Below, piece by piece: positions 1 through 8,420 of a stretch of DNA of 17,124 nt. Source of the DNA: Candidatus Gastranaerophilales bacterium (lineage in GTDB: Bacteria > Cyanobacteriota > Vampirovibrionia > Gastranaerophilales > Gastranaerophilaceae). Below the pieces are notes generated by a model. The model had not been told where the DNA came from, searched no databases, and saw only the letters and a list, made by a program, of their open reading frames with translations. The stretch spans positions 1-17,124 of the forward strand of contig CANROV010000026.1 of NCBI GenBank assembly GCA_947632315.1, in the 5' to 3' direction. A program made the translations under genes and the position numbers. How positions within the stretch are numbered: the stretch's first letter is position 1; each line of letters begins with the position of its first letter.

Positions 1-916
1 TACCAAGAGCAGCTTTTATAGTATATTCCACCATATCAACTCCCGCAGCATACTGAATAACCTGTGCAATTAAATTACCGCCGTTTCGCGGCCCCAATTC
101 CATTAAGATGACGTTTTCATCTTTATCAATTCTAACATCAAAATTATATGCACCTGTTTTCATTTTTAATAAATCAAGCAGACGTTGAGTTTCATTATGA
201 ATTTTATTATGCACTCTTTCAGGCATAATATAAGGAAAACTTTCTCCGATAGGAACAAAAGGATTATTTGATTTAGTATTAAAATGTTCATTTGCAAAAC
301 ATCTGAAAACTAATTTACCATCTACGCTAAATCCGTCACCTGCAATCTGATAAGAGTATTTTTCAACGTATTCCTCAATAATAAATTTTTTTGCACGAGA
401 AAATGAAAGTGCATAGTTAACAGCATTATCAAGTTCATCAATACAATGAATTTTACTTACACCTTTAGAACCGGAGGAATCAATAGGTTTAACCATTACA
501 GGGGCTTTGAAAGTATTAAATTCCGCTTTTGCTTCATCAATAGAAGAATAACCTTTTGCTTTCGGCGTATTAAAACCATTTTTAGCAAGAAAATCTCTGA
601 ATTTATCCTTATTGGAAAGTATTTCAACAGATTCGTAAGGCTGACCCGGTAATCCCATTTTTTCTGCAACATAAGCACAAGTTGGTGCCGCAGGGTCAGA
701 AGCGTAACAAACTATAGCGTCTATTTTTAAATCCTTTGCCAGTTTAAGTACGGCTTCTTTATCCGTTGTACTGACATTATGATATTCATCAGCGTATTTA
801 TGTCCGGGATTATTAGGAAGATAATCACAAGTTATTGTATAAAGCCCCATCTCTTTTGCCTTTTTAACTGACGGAACCTGAAAATGCGACCCGCCCAATA
901 ATAATATTTTTTTCAT
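1..916 (-). CDS. ATP-grasp domain ligase, C-terminus cut by window edge
   Basis: The minus strand is open from an ATG at 916 to the window edge (305 codons, no stop), so the C-terminus is missing. The start MKKILLLGGS is a Rossmann-like pre-ATP-grasp domain. ATP-grasp signatures follow in order: MVKPIDSSGSKGV (about residues 141-153, the nucleotide-binding loop), FIIEEYV (178-184), and YNFDVRID...LMELGPRNGG (257-280, Mg-binding acidic and Asn residues). Family members form amide or thioester bonds with ATP, as in carboxylate-amine ligases and CarB-like enzymes. The SD AAGGGG sits about 7 nt before the ATG, and only 16 nt separate it from the upstream gene, so it is the fourth visible gene of a glycan-type operon. 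Inference: it may attach an amino acid or other acid to an amino sugar or carrier. The fold is very likely and the substrate is unknown. Confidence 0.88.
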   Translation of the reverse strand, partial: MKKILLLGGSHFQVPSVKKAKEMGLYTITCDYLPNNPGHKYADEYHNVSTTDKEAVLKLAKDLKIDAIVCYASDPAAPTCAYVAEKMGLPGQPYESVEILSNKDKFRDFLAKNGFNTPKAKGYSSIDEAKAEFNTFKAPVMVKPIDSSGSKGVSKIHCIDELDNAVNYALSFSRAKKFIIEEYVEKYSYQIAGDGFSVDGKLVFRCFANEHFNTKSNNPFVPIGESFPYIMPERVHNKIHNETQRLLDLLKMKTGAYNFDVRIDKDENVILMELGPRNGGNLIAQVIQYAAGVDMVEYTIKAALG

Positions 917-932
917 CCGATTCCCCTTAAAC

Positions 933-2117
933 TTACCTTAAATTACCAACAGATTTATGAGGAAGAAAATCATACTGTTTTAAATAAAAACGTCTTATAT
1001 TATCTTTATAATCATCAAAACAAGACAATTCATTTAATTTTTTTCTGTATGCCTGAGATAAGTTAACAAATTTTTCTTCACTTTGCGAATTGGTTTTAAT
1101 CAAATCAACAATATTAGATTTTAAATCTTCATAAGATTCAAATACATTATCAAATTGAAGCCAGGATTTATCGGGGAAAAAATTATCATTATAAACGGCA
1201 ATACCAACACTGCCGACAATAGACGGCTGAGAAAAATATCCGTCAAAACCTTCACCAAAAGTAATAGTAAAATATGCTCTTGAAATTAAATCCATATATG
1301 CGTGAAAAGACATATTGTTTACGGTAACAATTTCCCAATCCGGAAAGTTATTCTTAATGAGTGCAACAATATCATTTTTATATTTATTATAATCAGGCGA
1401 TAAAACAATTATTTTTTCTTTTTCGGCAAAAGTTCTTTTTTTATACATAGACATATCCCATTTAGCCAGAAATAAATGTGACGGAATCTGCCATTTATTA
1501 CATACATCCTGATTGGCATATCTGCGGTGCGCCAATGTTTGAGTAATATTATCGGTAAGCTTGAAAAGACCTTTTATCTTATCAGGCTCAGGCATCAATT
1601 CTATATTTTGATTTAATATATTTATTTGAAGATTCTTGACGGATTTTAAGAAAATTCTGTCTTTATTACTCAAACGCTTATAAAACTCTCCGCATATATA
1701 TTCGGGAAGATGCAGAATTAAAGATTCTAAATTTTTACAATTATCGACAATTTGAGAAAATCTGTAAATTTTTTCATTATTTAAAAAATTATCATTTAAA
1801 GCATATATGTATTTATCATACGGATAAGTAGAAATAATACACAAAGAATCAGGATTGTATTCACGTGAAACTTTGCAAAGCGAGAAAAAAGACATAACTC
1901 CGCCGTTAACTTTCAAATCACCGGGAGTTAAAAACAGAATAAGTTTTTTTGCGTTTTTTAACTCCGATAAATCCCATGAATCCTGAATTTCAATAGCCTT
2001 TTTAGATTCCAGTTTCATAGACCTTGCATAATCAGGATTAGGAATCGAAAGTTTTACTCCTAAAAATTTATATGAAATACGTTTATTTTTTATTTCTTTA
2101 GAAAATAATTTATACAT
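933..2117 (-). CDS. GT-B-like glycosyltransferase of a surface glycan cluster
   Basis: A protein of about 394 residues without signal peptide or membrane segment. The first 26 residues contain KRISYKFLGVKLSIP, resembling the short LGIKI-type leader seen at the start of many polysaccharide-cluster proteins. A first Rossmann-like strand with a GG loop follows (ILFLTPGDLKVNGGV, about residues 61-75). A C-terminal lobe has IIVLSPDY (about 238-245) and TFGEGFDGYFSQPSIVG (about 288-304), which resembles the acidic donor-sugar loop of GT-B enzymes. I therefore call a nucleotide-sugar-dependent glycosyltransferase, but similarity is weak and donor and acceptor are unknown. A GTG at 2120 directly precedes the ATG at 2117. 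I prefer the ATG because AAGG lies at a better distance, though both are possible. The start overlaps the end of the aminotransferase gene by 8 bases, which implies translational coupling. Confidence 0.7.
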   Translation of the reverse strand: MYKLFSKEIKNKRISYKFLGVKLSIPNPDYARSMKLESKKAIEIQDSWDLSELKNAKKLILFLTPGDLKVNGGVMSFFSLCKVSREYNPDSLCIISTYPYDKYIYALNDNFLNNEKIYRFSQIVDNCKNLESLILHLPEYICGEFYKRLSNKDRIFLKSVKNLQINILNQNIELMPEPDKIKGLFKLTDNITQTLAHRRYANQDVCNKWQIPSHLFLAKWDMSMYKKRTFAEKEKIIVLSPDYNKYKNDIVALIKNNFPDWEIVTVNNMSFHAYMDLISRAYFTITFGEGFDGYFSQPSIVGSVGIAVYNDNFFPDKSWLQFDNVFESYEDLKSNIVDLIKTNSQSEEKFVNLSQAYRKKLNELSCFDDYKDNIRRFYLKQYDFLPHKSVGNLR

Positions 2118-3225
2118 CACAAATAACCTTGCATATCGAATTTAAGTTTTCATCTGTCAGAGCGCCGTAAAAAGGCAGACACAAAACTTTTTGCTTACAC
2201 GCATTAACTGTTTTTAAATCTGCAAGCTTAACCGCTAAATCATGCTTATAACATTCATAATCAGTGCAGGCAGGGTAAAAATATTTTCTTACCATAATAT
2301 TTTTATCTCTGAATTTTTCATATAGTTTATCTCTGGAAATCGGGTAATCATCTTCAATAACAATAGGATAATATTGATAAGAATCAGTAGTATTATTCGG
2401 CATTTTAAGAAGCCTGATACCTTTTATTTCAGATAATTTGGCATTATAAAATGATTTTATATGCTCCCTTTTTTCCTGTTCTTTTCTAAACAAATCAAGA
2501 TTTAACAAACCGATAGCCGCTTGAATTTCGTTCATTTTTCCATTTATACCGACATCTTCAACCAACTCTTCGGATTGAATTCCAAAATTTCTTAAATTAT
2601 ATATTTTTTTAACCAAATCTAAATTTTTATAAGTTAAACATCCGCCTTCAACAGAGTTAAATAATTTGGTAGCATGGAAAGAAAACATTGTAATATCCCC
2701 GAAATTACCGATACCAACGCCGTCAATTTCTGTTGAAAATGCGTGAGCCGCATCATATATTACTTTTAGATTATATTTTTTAGCTATTTCATCTATCTTT
2801 TTAACATCACAAGGAAAACCATAAACATGAACACCCAAAATTAGAGAAGTATTAGGAGTAATTAAGTTTTCAATTTTGTTAGCATCAATAGTCATAGTAT
2901 CAGGCTCTATATCACAAAAAACAGGTTTTAAACCATTCCAAGTAATACAGTGAGGAGTAGCCGCAAAAGTAAAAGGAGTTGTAATAACTTCACTTCCGTA
3001 AGGCAGATTCAGAGCTTTTATTGCAGTCAACAATGCTATTGTACCATTGTTAAATAACGAAACATTACTAACCTTTAAAACATCTTTTAATCTGTGTTCA
3101 AATTCATTATGCATTTTACCCATATTGGTAAGCCATTTTGAACCCCAAATTTCCTGAATATACCGGTTTAAATCTTTTAATTCAGGTAATAAAGGCTGAG
3201 TAACATATATCTTATCTTCCGTCAT
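2110..3225 (-). CDS. DegT/DnrJ/EryC1/StrS-family sugar aminotransferase
   Basis: This is a 371-residue, full-length member of the PLP-dependent DegT/DnrJ family, which transaminates keto-sugar nucleotides to make amino sugars. Visible signatures are the phosphate-binding NNGTIAL (about 59-65), ITTPFTFAAT (81-90), the YDAAHA segment with Asp158 expected to contact the PLP pyridine nitrogen, and FSFHATKLFNSVEGG, in which Lys187 should form the internal aldimine. The C-terminal KYFYPACTDYECY and VLCLPFYGALT segments are typical of the family. It is cytoplasmic. It starts 27 nt after the radical SAM gene and overlaps the glycosyltransferase start. Pairing with a radical SAM enzyme recalls DesI/DesII of desosamine biosynthesis, but that parallel is only inference. 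The exact sugar (for example a 4-amino-4,6-dideoxyhexose or a 3-amino sugar) cannot be read from sequence. Confidence 0.93.
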   Translation of the reverse strand: MTEDKIYVTQPLLPELKDLNRYIQEIWGSKWLTNMGKMHNEFEHRLKDVLKVSNVSLFNNGTIALLTAIKALNLPYGSEVITTPFTFAATPHCITWNGLKPVFCDIEPDTMTIDANKIENLITPNTSLILGVHVYGFPCDVKKIDEIAKKYNLKVIYDAAHAFSTEIDGVGIGNFGDITMFSFHATKLFNSVEGGCLTYKNLDLVKKIYNLRNFGIQSEELVEDVGINGKMNEIQAAIGLLNLDLFRKEQEKREHIKSFYNAKLSEIKGIRLLKMPNNTTDSYQYYPIVIEDDYPISRDKLYEKFRDKNIMVRKYFYPACTDYECYKHDLAVKLADLKTVNACKQKVLCLPFYGALTDENLNSICKVICDV

Positions 3226-3252
3226 TACATAATTCCTATTTATTTATAAGGA

Positions 3253-4257
3253 TTAATTTTTTATTGTTATATCAAAGCTTTTATTGTTAATTATAGTTTC
3301 TAAGAAATCATAGGTAATCATCTTAAAGCCGTTAGCTTGAATTTGATTTTTCATATAATGATATAACACGCCTTGACTTTCTTTAAAGGTTCCGGGATTA
3401 ACCACCTGAGAACAAAATTCAATAGAAGGCTGAAGTGTTTTTATTCCTATATCTTTACAGATTTTTATCCATTTATCAATTTCTTCTTTTTTATCATTAA
3501 CGTTAGGCACAATTATATATTTAGAAACAATTTTATCTTCCCGTCCGCATTTTTTTGCGTCTTTTAAATAATGTTTTAAATTATTTATGACATCTTTAAA
3601 AGTATCACGTTTTTTTATAAGTTTAAATAGTTCAGGACTGCCTGCATCAACAGAAATAACAATAGTTGTTCTATTATCTTTTTCTATTGCTTTTGAAAGA
3701 AGTTTTTCATATTTCATACCGTTTGTTTGAAGACAAAATCCGTAGCTTGTACCAGGTTGCTTTAATAATAATTTCATAATATCAGGGAATTCTTTTAACA
3801 TGGTAAGTTCACCACCGGTAATAGAGAAAAATGCATTTGGATGTAATCTATTTTCTTTTAACAATCTTTTAATAACCGGCAGTAAAACAACATAAGGTGA
3901 ATTCATTTTAAATATAGTTTTTTTGCCTTTAGTAACAGGAAGCATAGCACAATAGCAGCAAGAACAGTTACAGTGAACCCAGTGAGTTATCTCTATTTCA
4001 CGAAATCGTGTATCATCATCCCACTCTTTATCCTCGACATAAGGACATGACAAACATCCTTCGTGCGGAAGTATACCTTTTTTACAATTCTCAATTGCTT
4101 CTTCTCTTACCTCTATAAATTTTTCGTAAAAATTTCCCGTATACGGTATATTAAATTTTTCATAACGTTTTGTACCGCATAACTTGTTACACAAAGAAAC
4201 TGCATCATGCCTAAATGCGATACCGCCATGAATATATTTACAACATTTATAACTCAT
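3253..4257 (-). CDS. Radical SAM enzyme with extra N-terminal cysteines
   Basis: A 334-residue protein whose HCNCSCCYC segment gives the radical SAM motif CX3CX2C (Cys96, Cys100, Cys103). It is followed by FFSITGGE (143-150), the GGE motif that contacts the methionine amino group of SAM. A later IIVPNVND (about residues 248-255) fits a beta strand of the partial TIM barrel. Unusually, seven cysteines precede the core motif (5, 6, 23, 27, 58, 68, 71), including a CLSCP pair, and may ligate an auxiliary cluster. There is no obvious C-terminal SPASM cysteine set. The start has a strong SD (AGGAAGG, 7 nt before ATG). It is the first gene of the operon, followed by the aminotransferase. Candidate roles are sugar deamination, dehydrogenation or epimerisation, or modification of a peptide. 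The fold is secure and the reaction is unknown. Confidence 0.9.
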   Translation of the reverse strand: MSYKCCKYIHGGIAFRHDAVSLCNKLCGTKRYEKFNIPYTGNFYEKFIEVREEAIENCKKGILPHEGCLSCPYVEDKEWDDDTRFREIEITHWVHCNCSCCYCAMLPVTKGKKTIFKMNSPYVVLLPVIKRLLKENRLHPNAFFSITGGELTMLKEFPDIMKLLLKQPGTSYGFCLQTNGMKYEKLLSKAIEKDNRTTIVISVDAGSPELFKLIKKRDTFKDVINNLKHYLKDAKKCGREDKIVSKYIIVPNVNDKKEEIDKWIKICKDIGIKTLQPSIEFCSQVVNPGTFKESQGVLYHYMKNQIQANGFKMITYDFLETIINNKSFDITIKN

Positions 4258-4275
4258 AATAATACCTTCCTGTTA

Positions 4276-4290
4276 GTAATATGATATTAC
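4276..4290. promoter_or_regulatory. Perfect 15-base palindrome over the -10 (candidate operator)
   Basis: GTAATATGATATTAC is a perfect inverted repeat of two 7-base arms around one central base. It overlaps the predicted -10 element and start region of the radical SAM operon. This placement fits a repressor operator. AT-richness makes short palindromes common, so function is inference. Confidence 0.35.
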
Positions 4291-4309
4291 CGTAAGTTAT
4301 AAAAGACAA
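4281..4309 (-). promoter_or_regulatory. Promoter of the radical SAM-aminotransferase operon
   Basis: On the minus strand TTGTCT (4304-4309) is followed after exactly 17 bases by TATCAT (4281-4286), a fair sigma-70-type pair. Transcription would start near 4274 and give a short leader before the SD and the ATG at 4257. No alternative pair in the 125-base gap is clearly better. Confidence 0.4.
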
Positions 4310-4382
4310 TATTTGTTAAAGATTATTTGCGGACAATAATTAAGAGACGGAATTTTAAATCTGCACTAAAAGATTAAATATA

Positions 4383-6563
4383 CTATGCCAAACCGTATTC
4401 CTTTAAAACTTCCTGATATTTATTTTGTACACGCTGAGATAGCTCATCCTTAGTAATTTGCCCGTCTTTATTCAAATCTAAGCCGGAATTAGGGCCGTAA
4501 TATTTTGACGTTTTGCTGTCAGAGCTTGAACATAAAACTTCTCTGTCCAAAAATGACGGCAAGAAACATAATGTATACAAATCACCTGCTTCAAGTCTTT
4601 GACCTGAACCGCCAGTCCAATTGGTATAGTATTTTTCAACATAATCCAATTGTTCAATTGCACTCATATTAAGAAGTTCTTCGGTAGAAGTTCCCAAAGA
4701 TCTGGCTGTAGACGGCATAAATTGAATTAAACCTGTAGCACCGCCATTTTTATTATAGGATTTAGGATTAACTCCCGATTCACTCTGCATCATTCCAAGT
4801 AAATCTACCGCATCACAGTTAATATTTTTTGCAACTTCTTCAAGCTTAGCACAGAACCCGTTGCCAAGCTTTGAATCTAATGCACTTACAAGCTCTGACG
4901 GTAAATTGCCGTCATAATAAGAATTTTCTTTTTCCGTATTATCTGCTTCTTTCTCGGCAATCAATTCGTTAACTTCCGTAAGCTCTGTTTGTGCGGTTGA
5001 TAAAGCTTTTTGTAAATCAGGGAACTTGGAATTCAAATCATCCAATTTCTTTTCGACATCCTGAAAATCTTTTAGAGCCTGTTTAGTAGCTTCATTTCCT
5101 TTTTTCTCAATTTGCGCTTCAATATCATCACGGGCTTCTTGCAACTCTTTCAATTCTTGTTCTTTTGTTTCAAGCTGAGATTTAAGTCCATCAGACTCAC
5201 CACCACCGTTTAACAACTGTTCCAAACGCTCACGTTCTTGTTCATCATTAGGAATTGTATCATTTTTAAGAGTGTTAATCTGTTCTTGAAGTGCTGCTTT
5301 CTGCTCTGCAACCGATTCTTCATCTTCGGCATTATTTAACGAACTTAATGCACTTTCGAGCGCCGAAAGATTTTTATTATCCGAATCAAGTTTGTTATTT
5401 GCATTTCCTAACTCTGTTTCAGTCTGAGCAATTTGAGAATTTAAACTGCTTATTTCATCCGTAGTTGTTTCAATGGATTTAAGGTTATCATCTCTTTTTG
5501 CTTTTAATTCTTTATCTAAATTTTCATCATTCTTGACAGCTTCATCATAAGCTTCTTTTGCCTCAGCATATTCGTTATTTTTAACCTCATCAATCTCAGA
5601 AGCAGTATTGTCAACATCATTTTTCGCATTATCAACATTTTCCTGACGTTTTGCCTGTTCGGTTTTAAGTTGAGATAAATTCATATCGTTAATATTATCA
5701 GGAGTAGTCTGAACGGGAGTAGAGGAAGGAGTACCTCCGTTATATGTTCTTCCCGTAGAAGTTAAATTTTGAGAAGGATTAGAAGTTTGTCTTGCAGCAA
5801 TATTTTCAGTGGAAGGCGTGCTTTCAAATGCAGTTGAACCTTGAATTTCATCAACCGGTAATGCGTCATCAGGTAATTTTATGTCATATTTAAACGTTCC
5901 GTTTTCAATTTCTTCCAAAGCTTTTTTCAAATCTTCTGCAGTTAACTCTTCTTTATCACCTTGAACAAATGATTCAAATAATTCTTTTTCTATATCATTT
6001 AATTCACCGTCACCGTCAATATCAAGATATTCAAGTGCTTCATCCGAATTGTAAATAGAATCTAAAATTCCTTCAACAGATGACTCTCCGTCAATTCTTT
6101 TAATATTTTGAATACTTTTTGCAATACCGTCAAAAGTATTTTCATATTCATCAGGTTCAGCCTGCATCATTTCATCAACAAAATCTAAAAATCCGGTCAT
6201 TTCATCAATATCAATTGTGTCATCTAAATTGGTATTAATTGCCGCAAATAAATCTTTATCCTGATTAAATAAATTGGTTAAAGTTGACAGTATTAAGTTA
6301 TCACTGTCCATTTCGGCATCACCTTCTTGTGAAGATTGAAACTCATCTGAAACAAGAGTATCCTTCATATCATCAATACTTTGCTCAAATATCGAATCAT
6401 CTTCATAACCGTTTTCTTTCAGGTATTTTTGGAAAGCGGAATTGTATATAAAAATACTTAATTCGGGTCCGTAAGAATCAATTTTATCTTGTGTTTCTTT
6501 ATCCTTATATTTCGTTTTTAAATAATCAATAAACCCTGATTTAATTTGATTTACATTTTCCAT
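4383..6563 (-). CDS. EF-hand / coiled-coil / SLT lytic transglycosylase-like protein
   Basis: A 726-residue acidic protein built in three parts. The N-terminal region (1-230) carries a canonical EF-hand loop DIDGDGELNDIE (181-192) and a weaker one at 110-121 (N-x-N-x-D-D-T-I...E). A Ser/Thr/Pro/Asn-rich linker (about 240-295) leads into a long charged heptad-rich coiled coil (about 296-545). The C-terminal domain has MMQSESGVNP with probable catalytic Glu595 and GLIQFMPSTA (611-620), the signature of SLT/lysozyme-fold lytic transglycosylases that cleave the MurNAc-GlcNAc bond. A last EF-hand loop DLNKDGQITKDE (696-707) follows. There is no signal peptide or membrane segment, which is odd for a peptidoglycan enzyme. 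The gene stands alone, divergent from pckA. No strong SD precedes the ATG. Domain calls are solid. The export route and target are unknown. Confidence 0.85.
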   Translation of the reverse strand: MENVNQIKSGFIDYLKTKYKDKETQDKIDSYGPELSIFIYNSAFQKYLKENGYEDDSIFEQSIDDMKDTLVSDEFQSSQEGDAEMDSDNLILSTLTNLFNQDKDLFAAINTNLDDTIDIDEMTGFLDFVDEMMQAEPDEYENTFDGIAKSIQNIKRIDGESSVEGILDSIYNSDEALEYLDIDGDGELNDIEKELFESFVQGDKEELTAEDLKKALEEIENGTFKYDIKLPDDALPVDEIQGSTAFESTPSTENIAARQTSNPSQNLTSTGRTYNGGTPSSTPVQTTPDNINDMNLSQLKTEQAKRQENVDNAKNDVDNTASEIDEVKNNEYAEAKEAYDEAVKNDENLDKELKAKRDDNLKSIETTTDEISSLNSQIAQTETELGNANNKLDSDNKNLSALESALSSLNNAEDEESVAEQKAALQEQINTLKNDTIPNDEQERERLEQLLNGGGESDGLKSQLETKEQELKELQEARDDIEAQIEKKGNEATKQALKDFQDVEKKLDDLNSKFPDLQKALSTAQTELTEVNELIAEKEADNTEKENSYYDGNLPSELVSALDSKLGNGFCAKLEEVAKNINCDAVDLLGMMQSESGVNPKSYNKNGGATGLIQFMPSTARSLGTSTEELLNMSAIEQLDYVEKYYTNWTGGSGQRLEAGDLYTLCFLPSFLDREVLCSSSDSKTSKYYGPNSGLDLNKDGQITKDELSQRVQNKYQEVLKEYGLA

Positions 6564-6676
6564 AACTTACCATTTCCCTGCTTTTTACCATGTATAATAT
6601 CGGTTCATTTAATAATAAACTTAAATTTATGTAACGATATATTAAAACAGGGGAAAAAATGAGTAAAAAATAAATT

Positions 6677-6706
6677 TTGAAAAAAGAATTTTTTTTGTGG
6701 TATGCT
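6677..6706 (+). promoter_or_regulatory. pckA promoter with extended -10
   Basis: TTGAAA (6677-6682) and TATGCT (6701-6706) are separated by 18 bases that include an A-tract and T-tract. A TG dinucleotide one base before the -10 makes an extended -10 element. The start would be near 6713, giving a leader of about 34 bases that contains GGAGG at 6732-6736, 10 nt before the ATG. The 183-base divergent gap also serves the minus-strand transglycosylase gene, for which I see TATTAT but no convincing -35. Confidence 0.55.
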
Positions 6707-6746
6707 AAAAGTGTGTATGGACTAAATATATGGAGGAAAGTCAAAC

Positions 6747-8298
6747 ATGGAAACATACGGAATCGAAACATTAGGAATTGTAGAGCCAAAAGCTGTTTAC
6801 CGTAACCTTACACCGGCTGAATTAACAGAATTTGCTCTAAAAAGAGGAGAAGGTAAATTAAATTCTACCGGCGCTCTTGTTGTAACAACAGGTAAATATA
6901 CGGGAAGATCTCCTAAAGATAAGTTTATTGTTGATACAGAAACAATTCATGATGAAATAGCTTGGGGAAAAGTTAACCGCCCTATTTCAAGAGAAAAATT
7001 CAATGCTATTAAAGGGAAAATAACAGCATATTTACAAAACAGAGAAGTATTTATATTTGACGGTTTTGCAGGTGCTGATAAAAAATACACACAAAAATTC
7101 AGAGTTATTAATGAATTAGCAAGCCAAAACTTATTTATTCATCAATTATTAATCAGACCGACAGCCGAAGAATTAAAAAATTACGGAGAAGCTGATTATA
7201 CTATTATTTGCGCTCCGGGATTTAAATGTGTTCCGGAAGTTGACGGAGTAAATTCCGAAGCTTGTATAGCAATCGATTATGAAGCACATACGATTATTAT
7301 TTGCGGTTCTCAATATTCGGGAGAAATTAAAAAGTCAGTATTTGCTACAATGAACTATGTAATGACAAAGAAAAATGTTCTGCCAATGCACTGCAGTGCA
7401 AATATGGATCCTGTTACCGGAGAAACAGCTGTATTCTTCGGACTTTCAGGAACAGGTAAAACAACATTATCCGCTGATCCTTCACGTAAATTAATTGGTG
7501 ATGATGAACACGGCTGGTCACCTGACGGAGTTTTCAACTTTGAAGGCGGTTGTTATGCTAAATGTATTAATCTTACTGAAGAAAATGAACCTGATATTTA
7601 TAATGCTATTAAGTTCGGTTCTTTAGTTGAAAATGTTATTATGAACCCTGAAACAAGAGAACTTGATTTCTTTGACGGAAGCTTAACTGAAAATACACGT
7701 GTAGGTTATCCTATTGATTATATAAATAATGCACAAGTTCCATCAAAAGGCGGAATTCCTAAAGTTGTAGTATTCTTAACAGCTGATGCATTTGGAGTTT
7801 TACCTCCTATTTCAAGATTAGATAAAAATGCCGCTATGTATCACTTCGTTACAGGATTTACATCTAAACTTGCAGGTACTGAAAGAGGCGTAACAGAACC
7901 TCAACCTACATTCTCAACTCTTTTCGGTGAACCGTTTATGCCGATGGATGCTTCTGTTTATGCAAAAATGTTAGGTGATAAACTTGATCAATACGGAACA
8001 AAAGTTTACTTGGTAAACATTAAGCTATACTCGTGCTATGGTTACCGCTGCATTAAACGGCTCATTTGACAATGTTGTATTTAAACATCATGATGTATTT
8101 AATGTTGATTATCCTTCAACTTGTCCGAATGTTCCTGATGAAATGCTTGACGCAAGAGGTATGTGGGCTGATAAAAAAGCTTATGATGAATCTGCTAACA
8201 AACTTGCTCAAATGTTTAGTGATAACTTTAAAGCTAAATATCCAAATATGCCTTCTGAAATTGTTAATGCAGGCCCAAGACCTAAAGTTACAATATAA
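6747..8298 (+). pseudogene. pckA: ATP-dependent phosphoenolpyruvate carboxykinase, broken by deletion and frameshift
   Basis: PEP carboxykinase (ATP) interconverts oxaloacetate and PEP at the entry to gluconeogenesis. Frame one (6747-8018, 424 residues) holds the N-domain Arg54 region (YTGRSPKDKF), the P-loop GLSGTGKTT (232-240), metal-binding GDDEHGW (251-257), ENTRVGYP and LTADAFGVLPP, ending in VYLVN. The family then always has a TGW...GKR stretch before the nucleotide-contacting TRA. Here AAC plus a single A is followed at 8020 in the +1 frame by LSYTRAMVTAALNGS and the normal C-terminus to TAA at 8298 (92 residues). Frame one instead adds 16 unrelated residues and stops at 8069. The pieces sum to 516 residues, short of the usual roughly 530-540 by about the missing segment. 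This fits a single deletion of 3n-1 nt (about 32-44 nt). Either the gene is inactivated or the assembly is wrong here. The upstream promoter and SD look intact. Confidence 0.9.
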
Positions 8299-8311
8299 TA
8301 AATACATAAGT

Positions 8312-8348
8312 AAAAAAAAGACTTTGCTAAAAGCAAAGTCTTTTTTTT
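8312..8348. terminator. Strong bidirectional hairpin terminator after pckA
   Basis: A perfect 16-base-pair stem: A8 followed by GACTTTGC (8312-8327), loop TAAAA, then GCAAAGTC followed by T8 (8333-8348). The flanking A and T tracts make it an intrinsic terminator for both pckA on the plus strand and the lysozyme-like gene arriving on the minus strand. Confidence 0.9.
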
Positions 8349-8420
8349 AGGATAACAACCATTTACCATAACTTTTCGTCTAACCTTTATTCGCTCTTAT
8401 GTATAGTAATTGTCTTCTTT

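Noticed and set aside
446..678. Short open frames on both strands within the ATP-grasp gene region
   Set aside because: They are out of frame with a well-supported ATP-grasp coding sequence that runs through the whole segment, and their translations show no recognisable features.
6659..6673. Four-codon ORF (ATG AGT AAA AAA TAA) preceded by AGGGG, as a leader peptide for pckA
   Set aside because: It lies upstream of the predicted pckA promoter, so it would not be on the pckA transcript.
6541..6789. Minus-strand 82-codon open frame over the pckA start and promoter
   Set aside because: It covers the divergent promoter region, has a hydrophobic AT-driven translation and no SD.
8066..8350. Alternative plus-strand frame of 94 codons over the pckA tail and terminator
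   Set aside because: Low-complexity Leu/Lys-rich translation overlapping a frame that matches the PEPCK C-terminus; it runs into the terminator hairpin.
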